In this document: piece after piece, positions 18,484-25,226 of the stretch | Layout: every line of letters starts with the position of its first letter | Position numbering within the stretch: the stretch's first letter is position 1 | NCBI GenBank assembly: GCA_037131955.1 | Contig: JBAXQC010000018.1 | Location: forward strand, 1-40,379 | Direction of reading: 5' to 3' | DNA from: CAIMMJ01 sp037131955 | GTDB taxonomy: Bacteria; Bacteroidota; Bacteroidia; UBA4408 | DNA: 40,379 bases | Made by a program: the position numbers and the translations under genes | Notes under the pieces: generated by a model | Database searches by the model: none | Told to the model about the DNA's origin: nothing | Seen by the model: only the letters and a program-made list of their open reading frames with translations

Positions 18484-18491
18484 CAAAGATA
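18484..18491 (-). promoter_or_regulatory. -7 box upstream of the PIN toxin gene
   Basis: The minus strand reads TATCTTTG (TAnnTTTG), 29 bases before the TTG start. This position supports TTG 18454 as the true start, since no ATG in the PIN frame lies between box and gene. Confidence 0.5.
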
Positions 18492-18534
18492 CAAAATCCG
18501 GGCTTGTAATTTGTTTTGTATCTAATATTACTTT

Positions 18535-18864
18535 TTATTTTTCCATGGTATGCGAACTCTCCACCAAACAAATTTGACTCACATATCTTTTGTACCACAT
18601 TTCTTTGCCCATTTTTTTGGCTATTAAATGAGTAGAATTTTTTCGCCACTCTTCAATACATTCTTTGTTTTTCCAATACGAAACAAAAATATTTTCTTTT
18701 TCATTTCCTGCCGTTTCGTATCCAATAAATCCATCAATGCTGCTGGCCAATTCCAGTGTTGTTTTATCCATTTCTTCAAAACCATTTAAGTTTTCAGATT
18801 TTTCTGATACAAAAATTACAGCGTAAAATGGTGGTAAAAAATCTTTTTGTTTGTAGTGAAACAT
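18535..18864 (-). CDS. Antibiotic biosynthesis monooxygenase (ABM) family protein
   Basis: The 109-residue protein has the dimeric alpha-beta barrel ABM fold pattern: a first strand FYAVIFVSEKSE, a helix EEMDKTTLELASSIDGFIGYE, a strand ENIFVSYWKNKECIEEWR and a final RYVSQICLVESS. It resembles the YqjZ-like group of small ABM proteins. Some relatives are heme-degrading or quinol monooxygenases, but the residues here do not tell which. It starts 48 bases after the PhaC-like gene, and a small hairpin with a T-run lies exactly in that gap, so read-through may be partial. Confidence 0.75.
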   Translation of the reverse strand: MFHYKQKDFLPPFYAVIFVSEKSENLNGFEEMDKTTLELASSIDGFIGYETAGNEKENIFVSYWKNKECIEEWRKNSTHLIAKKMGKEMWYKRYVSQICLVESSHTMEK

Positions 18865-18890
18865 AAAAAAAAGAAGCAGAAATAATCTGC
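18865..18890 (-). terminator. Weak hairpin terminator/attenuator between phaC and the ABM gene
   Basis: GCAGA at 18876-18880 pairs with TCTGC at 18886-18890 around a five-base loop. On the minus strand it is followed by TTC and a run of eight T that ends directly at the ABM start codon. The stem is only 5 bp, so partial termination is more likely than a full stop. The T-run also occupies the place of the ribosome binding site. Confidence 0.5.
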
Positions 18891-18912
18891 GTCTATCAAT
18901 TGGTTTAAAAAA

Positions 18913-19968
18913 TTAGTCTCTATCTTTTAGCCAAGCTATTACTGCAGGTGCCAATTCTTTTTGAGAACGGCTTCCGGTAAATACTCCAATGTGCCCGCCT
19001 TTAAATTTGTATAATTCTTTGTCTTTAGAACCAACATAGTCGTTTAGCGGAATAGTGGAACTTGGAGGAACTAAATGGTCTTCGGTGGCATAAATGTTTA
19101 GCAATGGCATGGTAAGGTTTTTTAGGTTTACTTTTTTGCCGCCTACTTCTAATTCTCCTTTTATGAGTTTGTTTTGCTGATACAATTCTTTCATGAACTT
19201 GCGGTAACATTCGCCGGCTTGGTCGGGGCTATCGTTTATCCATTTTTCCATTCTCAAAAAATTCAATAGTTTGTCTTTGTTGTCTAATGAATCTATCATT
19301 GCAGTGTTTTTATTGAATTTCATCATTGGTTTTAGCATTTCAAAACCCATGTTTAAGAACTCTCCGGGAATAATTCCATTGTTATCGTCCACTATGGAAT
19401 CAAAATCCATGTCTTTGCTCCATTTAAATAGAAGGCCGTCGTTGCCACTAAAGTCAATGGGTGTGACGTGTGTGATTAAGTTTTTTACTTTTTGTGGATG
19501 CAGGCAAGAGTATATAACACTGAGCGTTCCTCCTTGGCAGATACTCATGATGTTTATCTTTTTTAAATGGTGTTTTTTGTTGATGAAATCTACACAATTG
19601 TCTATATAGCCGTTTACGTAATCTTCCATACTCAAATACCTATCTGCACGGCTAGGGTAGCCCCAATCTATCAGGTAAACATCGCAGCCCATGTCCAAAA
19701 GATTTTTAATGTAACTTCTGTCGGGTTGCAAATCCAACATTTTGTACGTGTTTACCAATGCATACACAACCAACACAGGAGTTTTTATGGTAGCAGGAGT
19801 TTTTCTGTTGTAGCGATAAAGGGTAAGTTTGTCTTCGTGATATACAGCAGTTTTGGGAGTTTCTGCAATTTCTATGTCTTTTATTTCGCTTAGTGTATCG
19901 TAGCTCTTAAACATTTTTTGAGATGTTTTGGCTATTTCTTCCATCATAAGGGTGTGGTTGGCTTTCAT
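18913..19968 (-). CDS. phaC: Class III-like poly(3-hydroxyalkanoate) synthase subunit PhaC
   Basis: The 351-residue alpha/beta-hydrolase has the PHA synthase lipase-like box with cysteine: C144 in MSICQGGT, in place of the serine of lipases. Asp297 in YATEDHLVPP and His326 in GGHIGVF complete the catalytic triad. VYLIDWGYPSRADR at about 97-110 is the characteristic PhaC segment. The length matches class III PhaC (about 350-360), which normally works with PhaE. No phaE, phasin, phaA or phaB gene is in the window. Polymerisation of hydroxyacyl-CoA into storage granules is the family role. A -7 box ends 22 bases before the ATG. Confidence 0.88.
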   Translation of the reverse strand: MKANHTLMMEEIAKTSQKMFKSYDTLSEIKDIEIAETPKTAVYHEDKLTLYRYNRKTPATIKTPVLVVYALVNTYKMLDLQPDRSYIKNLLDMGCDVYLIDWGYPSRADRYLSMEDYVNGYIDNCVDFINKKHHLKKINIMSICQGGTLSVIYSCLHPQKVKNLITHVTPIDFSGNDGLLFKWSKDMDFDSIVDDNNGIIPGEFLNMGFEMLKPMMKFNKNTAMIDSLDNKDKLLNFLRMEKWINDSPDQAGECYRKFMKELYQQNKLIKGELEVGGKKVNLKNLTMPLLNIYATEDHLVPPSSTIPLNDYVGSKDKELYKFKGGHIGVFTGSRSQKELAPAVIAWLKDRD

Positions 19969-19990
19969 AGAATCATTAATTTTTGAGTGG

Positions 19991-19998
19991 CAAAGATA
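19991..19998 (-). promoter_or_regulatory. -7 box upstream of phaC
   Basis: The minus strand reads TATCTTTG (TAnnTTTG), 22 bases before the phaC ATG. No -33 TTG occurs at the consensus distance. Confidence 0.5.
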
Positions 19999-20099
19999 AG
20001 TATATTAATGATTTTGAAGGAGTGTTGAGGGCAAGAAATAAAGATATGTTCTTTATCAGCAAAATTGAGAATTCGAATAAAGAAAATCTATCAAAGTAA

Positions 20100-20478
20100 T
20101 TATAGTTTCACTAAATAGTGTTTGATCCAATTTATTATTTCTTTTAATCGAAATTCTCATTTGCTTGCGGATACAATCATTTTGAATTTTTCTTCTTTGG
20201 TTGCCAAAATATCTAGATTATTTTCCATTAAAGTTAATCTTATCAATACATAAGAAATTCGTTTATTTCCATCAATAAAGGGATGATTAATTATTAAACT
20301 TTCAAACAAGGCAGCAGCTTTTTCAATTTCAGTTGGATAAAGACCTTTTTGATCGAACGTGGCATAAGGTCTTGCCAAGGCAGAATTAAGAGAATTTACG
20401 TCTCTAATTCCTTTTGTACCGCCAAAATTTGTCTATGAGAATATTGTGTATGTTTATGGCTGTTTTTTCGTCAATCAT
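20100..20478 (-). pseudogene. doc: Inactivated doc (Fic/Doc-family) toxin gene
   Basis: Reading from ATG at 20478, the frame runs MIDEKTAINIHNILIDKF and then breaks in the run of four T at 20424-20427. Removing one T restores GGTKGIRDVNSLNSALARP and the rest of the family sequence, including the intact Doc motif HPFIDGNKR. A second lesion is a TGA at 20157-20159 after MIVSASK, where the family usually has glycine (GGA). Beyond it the frame continues EFRLKEIINWIKHYLVKL to a TAA at 20100. The repaired product would be 125 residues, close to P1 Doc (126). Doc phosphorylates elongation factor Tu; the broken gene should be inactive. Its ATG overlaps the stop of the preceding antitoxin gene (ATGA). 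A sequencing error could explain the frameshift, but not easily both lesions. Confidence 0.85.
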
Positions 20479-20663
20479 TGAGCTAGCTTTTCCAGCAATT
20501 CCTTGTCTTCAGATATTATTTTTCTTAAGGAATGTGTTATTTCAACTTGATTAGTTGAAACATTTTGAAAATCTCTAAGAAGTTCCAAAATGTCTTGAAG
20601 AATATTTTCTGGAACATTATCCAATACCTTCTGAATTTCGCTTTTTAACTGTGTCTTTGTCAT
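20475..20663 (-). CDS. Antitoxin of the decayed doc module
   Basis: The 62-residue acidic, helical protein begins MTKTQLKSEIQKVLDNVPEN and ends ISEDKELLEKLAQ. Its size, helical pattern and overlap (ATGA) with the doc start identify it as the antitoxin by position. It resembles the small proteins that accompany doc in Bacteroidota rather than the Phd/YefM fold, so I leave out a symbol. Its frame is intact although the toxin is broken. A -7 box lies 15 bases upstream. Confidence 0.7.
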   Translation of the reverse strand: MTKTQLKSEIQKVLDNVPENILQDILELLRDFQNVSTNQVEITHSLRKIISEDKELLEKLAQ

Positions 20664-20678
20664 CGCCAGATATTATTT

Positions 20679-20686
20679 CAAATTTA
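20679..20686 (-). promoter_or_regulatory. -7 box upstream of the doc antitoxin
   Basis: The minus strand reads TAAATTTG (TAnnTTTG), 15 bases before the antitoxin ATG, so the promoter of the decayed module still looks usable. Confidence 0.45.
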
Positions 20687-20773
20687 TGGATTAATATTAT
20701 AAATAGCATTATTTGATGCTTTTTTTTGACAGATAAAAAATTCTACATTTTATAATTTGAATAACAAAAACAT

Positions 20774-20781
20774 TACATTTG
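20774..20781 (+). promoter_or_regulatory. -7 box upstream of the LRR protein gene
   Basis: TACATTTG matches TAnnTTTG and ends 18 bases before the ATG at 20800. No -33 TTG is found 17-23 bases upstream. Confidence 0.45.
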
Positions 20782-20799
20782 ATTTAATATTCCAATCCT

Positions 20800-23118
20800 A
20801 TGAAAAAACTTATCCTTCTCTTTTTAGTGCTTGTTTTAAAATTTGCACCTGCCAAAGCACAGTGGGTAACGATTCCTGACCCAAATTTTGTAACTTATCT
20901 TCAAGCAAATTATCCGAGTTGTATGAATGGGAACCAAATGGATACTACTTGTGCGGGGATTGTGAATGCAACAAGTTTAGATGTTTCACTCACTTTTGCA
21001 ATATCAGACCTTAATGGTGTTCAGTACTTTGATAATCTACTAACTTTAGATTGTAGTGACAATTTTTTGAGCAGCTTACCAACTTTGCCAAATTCTTTAA
21101 CAATTTTAAATTGTTATGGCAATCAATTAAACAGCTTACCAACTTTACCTAATAGTTTGTTAGAGTTATATTGCTTCGAAAATTTATTGAGCAGCTTGCC
21201 TGTTTTACCAAATTCCTTAACATATATAGATTGCTACGACAATCAATTGACCAGCCTGCCTACTTTACCAAGTTCTTTGAATGTATTAATTTGTTACAGT
21301 AATCAATTAAGCAGTCTACCTATTTTGCCAGATTCATTAACCGTTTTTCAATGTAGCTACAATCAATTGAGCAGTTTGCCTGCCTTGCCAAACTCTTTAA
21401 CCGTTTTAAATTGTGGCTACAATCAATTAAGTGGCCTACCTGCTTTGCCAGATTCATTAACAGGTCTGCTTTGCAGCAACAATCAATTGAGCAGTTTGCC
21501 TGCATTGCCAAATTCCTTAACAGTTTTTAATTGTAGCTACAATCAATTAAATTCACTTCCATCAGTACCTAACTTAATGCAATCATTTGTTATAAACAAC
21601 AATAATATTTCATGTTTGGTAAATTTACCTGCTGAGGTGATAAATGCTGCACTCATTTTTAATAATCCATTTACATGTGTGCCAAACCAAACTGCTTATA
21701 GTTTGGGTTTGCCTTTGTGTATAGATGCAGACCCAGTAAACAATCCTAATAATTGCCCTAGTTCAAACATAACTGGTGCGGTTTACACCGATTTAAATGT
21801 TAGTTGTTCTTATAATGCTGTTGATTTAAATTCTCAAAATGTTCCTGTAAAGCTTTACGACAATCAGAATAACCTTTTGGCTCAAAGTTTCATCATCAAT
21901 GGAGTTTACAGTTTTGCCAATCTTTTACAAGATACGTTTCAAGTAAAAATAGACACAACTAATTTTCCAATAACTATGGCATGTGGGCAAAGCAGTATAC
22001 AAATTGTAACATTAGATTCCGCCAACCAAACCATACAAAACATCAATTTTCCGGTAGTGTGCAATGCAGGTAATGATGTATATGTTCTTTCTGTTAGTAG
22101 AAGCGGTTGGGTTTTCCCCGGGCAAATTCATACCCTAGAAACAAACATTACTGATAATGAAACATGGTTTAACATTGCCTGTGATGAAGGAAATACTTCT
22201 GGTATAGTTACTATAAATGTTATCGGTCCAGTTTCTTTTGCAGCTCCGGCTCCGGGTGCTTTAACGCCAACAGTTAGTGGCAATACTTTTACTTACACTA
22301 TTTCCGATTTTAATACTTTAAACCCCAATTCATTTGGTTTAAGATTATTAACAGACACCACAGCACAAGCCACAGACCAAATTTGTGTGCATGTAGAAAT
22401 TTCTCTCAACCCTACTGATGCAGATACCAGCAACAACGTTTATGATTTTTGCTACAATGTGGTAAATTCTTATGACCCAAATATGAAAGAAGTTTATCCT
22501 GTAAACGTGCTACCGGGTTATGACGATTGGTTTACATACACCATCCATTTCCAAAACACAGGCAATGCTCCTGCATTTAATATTCGTTTGAGAGATACTT
22601 TAGATACACAGTTAGATTTGAATACGTTTGAAGTATTGGGTTATTCTCATCCTGCAAATGTTGGCATAAGCGGAAACATATTAACCGTTAGGTTCAACAA
22701 CATTATGTTGCCCGATAGCACTAGCGATTACGAAGGAAGTATGGGTTATTTTCAGTACCGCATAAAGCCAACACCCAACTTGCCAAACGGCTCACAAATA
22801 AGAAATACATGTTACATTTATTTCGATTACAATGCACCAATAATCACCAATACCACCGAAAATAATTTTGACATAACTGTGCCTGTTAAAAGTATAGTTA
22901 CTACTGAAAATTCGTTTAGTTTATTTCCTAACCCAAGCACTGGTGTGTTTACGTTTATAGACATAAAAAACATAAATTCTGTGGAGGTGTATAGTATTTT
23001 GGGTGAGAAAATTTTGAGTCAGACGAACCAGAAAACAATAAATTTAAATGGGTTTAGCAAAGGAATTTATTTTGCAAGAATAAATGGTATGCAGGTGGTG
23101 AAATTGGTGAATGAATAA
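20800..23118 (+). CDS. T9SS-secreted leucine-rich repeat protein
   Basis: The 772-residue protein has a signal peptide (1-20). From about residue 78 to 265 it carries eight complete and one partial 20-residue leucine-rich repeats of the pattern L-x-C-x-x-N-Q-L-x-S-L-P-x-L-P-x-S-L-T-x. This is the short bacterial LRR class known from YopM and IpaH, not the 22-24 residue class. Next come an SdrD-B-like beta domain (about 325-395, NITGAVYTDLNVSC) and a region resembling the DUF7619 repeat of T9SS cargo (about 560-690, YDPNMKEVYPVNVLPGYDDW). The C-terminus is a type A sorting domain (LFPNPSTGVFTF ... GIYFARI). Surface display or release through T9SS is expected; binding target unknown. The gene stands alone between the doc remnant and hutI. 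Confidence 0.9.
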   Translation: MKKLILLFLVLVLKFAPAKAQWVTIPDPNFVTYLQANYPSCMNGNQMDTTCAGIVNATSLDVSLTFAISDLNGVQYFDNLLTLDCSDNFLSSLPTLPNSLTILNCYGNQLNSLPTLPNSLLELYCFENLLSSLPVLPNSLTYIDCYDNQLTSLPTLPSSLNVLICYSNQLSSLPILPDSLTVFQCSYNQLSSLPALPNSLTVLNCGYNQLSGLPALPDSLTGLLCSNNQLSSLPALPNSLTVFNCSYNQLNSLPSVPNLMQSFVINNNNISCLVNLPAEVINAALIFNNPFTCVPNQTAYSLGLPLCIDADPVNNPNNCPSSNITGAVYTDLNVSCSYNAVDLNSQNVPVKLYDNQNNLLAQSFIINGVYSFANLLQDTFQVKIDTTNFPITMACGQSSIQIVTLDSANQTIQNINFPVVCNAGNDVYVLSVSRSGWVFPGQIHTLETNITDNETWFNIACDEGNTSGIVTINVIGPVSFAAPAPGALTPTVSGNTFTYTISDFNTLNPNSFGLRLLTDTTAQATDQICVHVEISLNPTDADTSNNVYDFCYNVVNSYDPNMKEVYPVNVLPGYDDWFTYTIHFQNTGNAPAFNIRLRDTLDTQLDLNTFEVLGYSHPANVGISGNILTVRFNNIMLPDSTSDYEGSMGYFQYRIKPTPNLPNGSQIRNTCYIYFDYNAPIITNTTENNFDITVPVKSIVTTENSFSLFPNPSTGVFTFIDIKNINSVEVYSILGEKILSQTNQKTINLNGFSKGIYFARINGMQVVKLVNE
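21061..21580 (+). repeat. 60-bp tandem DNA repeats encoding the LRRs
   Basis: Units start at 21061 and recur every 60 bases without slippage up to 21541, where the last one degenerates. Each unit begins with AA[TT]CAATTRA or a close variant and contains GCCAAAYTCTTTAAC-like text. Eight units are complete. The regular period with high nucleotide identity suggests recent duplication or gene conversion rather than ancient divergence. Confidence 0.9.
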
Positions 23119-23202
23119 TGGTCATTTGATAATGAAGAATTAATAGTTGATACCTGAACTGCGGAGGCGGATTAATTGTTGGGGTTTACCACAAAAGACA
23201 CA

Positions 23203-23351
23203 AAGGAGGCACAAAGTTTCACAGAGCGGGAGTGGGTTTTGAGTTGGATAATGAGTGAGGATGTTTGATGGCAGAGGCTGCAACAATTCTCAGCGGCGAA
23301 ATATAAAGAAGGCTCAAAGTTTCACAAAGCAGGAGAGGGTTCAGGGTTTTG
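23203..23351. repeat. Imperfect direct repeat in the LRR-hutI gap
   Basis: Copy 1 (23203-23243) and copy 2 (23305-23351) share AAAGRAGGC, then CAAAGTTTCACARAG and GGAGNGGGTT. The segment from about 23150 to 23350 is clearly richer in G than its surroundings and has no ORF. The motif with ACACAAAGG and CAAAGTTTCACAAAG is of a kind I associate with dispersed intergenic repeats in Bacteroidota; that is memory, not a search. No terminator hairpin for the LRR gene is evident. Confidence 0.55.
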
Positions 23352-23370
23352 TTTTTTTACCAAGAATTAA

Positions 23371-24618
23371 CTAAATTATTTTTCCATTTATCATCACACT
23401 TTCAATAAGGTTATTGCCAAAGTTGTAAGGAATTTGCAAGTAATTATCGCATGGTTTGGTAATAATTAAATTGGCTTTTTTACCGGGGCTTATACTACCA
23501 ACTTCCTTGGATAAATCCATAGCTGCAGCTCCGTTTATGGTGGCAGCATGTATGGCTTGTTCGGGTGTAATTCCATATTGAATACACATAAAACTTATCA
23601 TTTGGTTCATGTTGCTTGTTGGGCTGCTTCCGGGATTAAAATCTGTGGCAATGGCAATAGGCAAACCTGCTTTTATCATTTGCTTTGCAGGGGGCAATGG
23701 CAATTGCAAAAAGAATGCTGCTCCTGGCAAAATGGTTGGAATAGTATTGGAGCTTTTTAATAGTTCTATTTCTTCATCTTCTACAAACTCTAAATGATCT
23801 ACACTTATGGCATTGCAGTGTATACCTGCTTGCACACCGCCAGATTTGCTCAATTGATTAGCATGAACTTTTGATCTTAATCCATATTTATTTCCTTGCT
23901 CTAAAATGGCAATAGTTTCTTGTTCTGTAAAATAATTTCTTTCGCAAAACACATCGCAAAAATCGGCCAAGTTTTGCTTTGCTACTTCTGGAATTATTTC
24001 ATCAATAATTAATTTTATGTAAGCTTCTTTGTTGTTTTTAAACTCGTGAGGCACAGCGTGTGCAGCCAATAGTGTAGATTTTATTGGAATAGGAGAAACA
24101 TCTTTTATTCTTTTTATTACTCTTAAAATTTTTAGTTCCGATTCTAAACTCAAACCATATCCACTTTTTATTTCCATTGCTCCTGTTCCATTTGCAATGG
24201 CTTCGTAAAGGCGAGGGAGTGATTTTTCAAATAGTTCGTCTTCACTTAATTTTCTTAGTTTATCTACAGAATTTAAAATGCCACCACCTCTTGCCGCTAC
24301 TTCTTCGTATGATAGTCCGTTTATTCTATCGCAAAATTCTTTTTCTCTGGTGGCTGCAAATACCAAATGCGAATGAGAATCGCACCAAGCAGGTAAAACC
24401 AGTTTATTTTCAGCATCAATAACATTTAAGTTAGACCAATCAGTAATTCCTGGCCAATCTTCCATTGAACCAAAATCAGCAATTATTCCATTTTCTATAG
24501 CCAGCCAAGCATTTTCTAGTATAGGAAATTCTTTCCATAAATCGTTTTTTATAACTAGTGGGGCATTTTCCCACACTTGCACCAATTGTTTAATATTTTT
24601 AATTAATATTTTTTCCAT
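23371..24618 (-). CDS. hutI: Imidazolonepropionase
   Basis: The 415-residue metal-dependent amidohydrolase opens the ring of 4-imidazolone-5-propionate to N-formimidoyl-L-glutamate, the third step of histidine degradation. The metal motif HSHLVFAATR is at 82-91 (H82 and H84). Further landmarks are SGYGLSLESELK, AAHAVPHEF, the HANQLS histidine and the ATDFNPGSSPT segment with its metal-binding aspartate. Length is standard. The other hut genes (hutH, hutU, ftcD) are not in the window, so the pathway is split across the genome. A TATTTTTG box lies only 4 bases before the ATG, overlapping the T-tract of the upstream terminator. Confidence 0.97.
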   Translation of the reverse strand: MEKILIKNIKQLVQVWENAPLVIKNDLWKEFPILENAWLAIENGIIADFGSMEDWPGITDWSNLNVIDAENKLVLPAWCDSHSHLVFAATREKEFCDRINGLSYEEVAARGGGILNSVDKLRKLSEDELFEKSLPRLYEAIANGTGAMEIKSGYGLSLESELKILRVIKRIKDVSPIPIKSTLLAAHAVPHEFKNNKEAYIKLIIDEIIPEVAKQNLADFCDVFCERNYFTEQETIAILEQGNKYGLRSKVHANQLSKSGGVQAGIHCNAISVDHLEFVEDEEIELLKSSNTIPTILPGAAFFLQLPLPPAKQMIKAGLPIAIATDFNPGSSPTSNMNQMISFMCIQYGITPEQAIHAATINGAAAMDLSKEVGSISPGKKANLIITKPCDNYLQIPYNFGNNLIESVMINGKII

Positions 24619-24622
24619 CTTT

Positions 24623-24630
24623 CAAAAATA
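24623..24630 (-). promoter_or_regulatory. Possible -7 box directly at the hutI start
   Basis: The minus strand reads TATTTTTG, a TAnnTTTG match, ending 4 bases before the hutI ATG. If real it would give an almost leaderless mRNA. It also coincides with the T-run of the preceding terminator, so it may be fortuitous. Confidence 0.3.
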
Positions 24631-24655
24631 AAAAAACCCCAAATTATGGGGTTTT
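24626..24655 (-). terminator. Rho-independent terminator after the small exported-protein gene
   Basis: AAAACCCC at 24633-24640 pairs with GGGGTTTT at 24648-24655 around a seven-base loop, with a T-run on the minus strand. It separates the exported-protein gene from hutI. Confidence 0.88.
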
Positions 24656-24680
24656 AATTAGTGATTTTTTTCTTAAATCG

Positions 24681-25121
24681 TTATTTCTTTTTTGCATTAC
24701 CAGTAAAATCAAAACTCTTTTTCACTTTATCTTTTTTCATCCAAATTACTTTTCCCTCAATTGTTTCCTCGTCAATTTTACCACCCCACATTAACTTGTC
24801 TTTCATATCATTTTCCATTTCGCATGTAAAATTAATTATTTTGTTGTCAACATCCGTAGAATCTATTGTATAAGTAAAAGGTCCTTTTTTAAAACTGTAT
24901 TTATCGTCAAATAAATCCGACTTTAATTTTAAATCTTTAAATACAAGCTCATCGTCCATTGGCTTAGGCTTTTTTCCATTGTCTTCTGTAACTTTAATTG
25001 TAAATTTTACACCATCTAATGTTTTGTCTTTTGCCTTTTTTTGAGCAAACAATATATTGGTTGATGCAAATAAAACAGAAAATAATAGAAGTACTAATTT
25101 TTTTGAGAATTGAAATTTCAT
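24681..25121 (-). CDS. Exported hypothetical protein
   Basis: I do not recognise this 146-residue protein. It has a clear signal peptide (1-26, cleavage near ILFAQ). The mature part is lysine- and aspartate-rich, with alternating beta-like segments (GVKFTIKVTEDNG, GPFTYTIDSTDVDNKIINFTCEM, EETIEGKVIWMKKD) consistent with a small beta-barrel or sandwich in the periplasm or on the cell surface. There is one cysteine and no lipobox. It has its own -7 box, 24 bases upstream, and a strong terminator, so it is a single-gene unit. Composition and codon use do not differ from its neighbours. Confidence 0.85.
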   Translation of the reverse strand: MKFQFSKKLVLLLFSVLFASTNILFAQKKAKDKTLDGVKFTIKVTEDNGKKPKPMDDELVFKDLKLKSDLFDDKYSFKKGPFTYTIDSTDVDNKIINFTCEMENDMKDKLMWGGKIDEETIEGKVIWMKKDKVKKSFDFTGNAKKK

Positions 25122-25145
25122 ATTTGTTTATTATAAGTTGGTGCA

Positions 25146-25153
25146 CAAAATTA
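25146..25153 (-). promoter_or_regulatory. -7 box upstream of the small exported-protein gene
   Basis: The minus strand reads TAATTTTG (TAnnTTTG), 24 bases before the ATG. It sits close to the divergent box for pnuC at 25185. Confidence 0.5.
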
Positions 25154-25184
25154 CAATAATTAGTCCATTTATAGCATTAAAGTT

Positions 25185-25192
25185 TAATTTTG
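25185..25192 (+). promoter_or_regulatory. -7 box upstream of pnuC
   Basis: TAATTTTG matches TAnnTTTG. It ends 13 bases before an in-frame ATC (25206) and 34 bases before an in-frame TTG (25227). No ATG lies between the box and the conserved part of the gene. Confidence 0.5.
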
Positions 25193-25226
25193 GCAAAAAA
25201 AATTTATCGAAAATTTAGCTGTTGTT

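Noticed and set aside
21061..21580. Regular 60-base periodicity as a possible CRISPR array
   Set aside because: The repeats are in frame throughout, encode leucine-rich repeats and have no unique spacers.
25141..25226. Thiamine riboswitch upstream of pnuC
   Set aside because: No TPP-riboswitch core such as CTGAGA with ACCTGA is present in the short leader.
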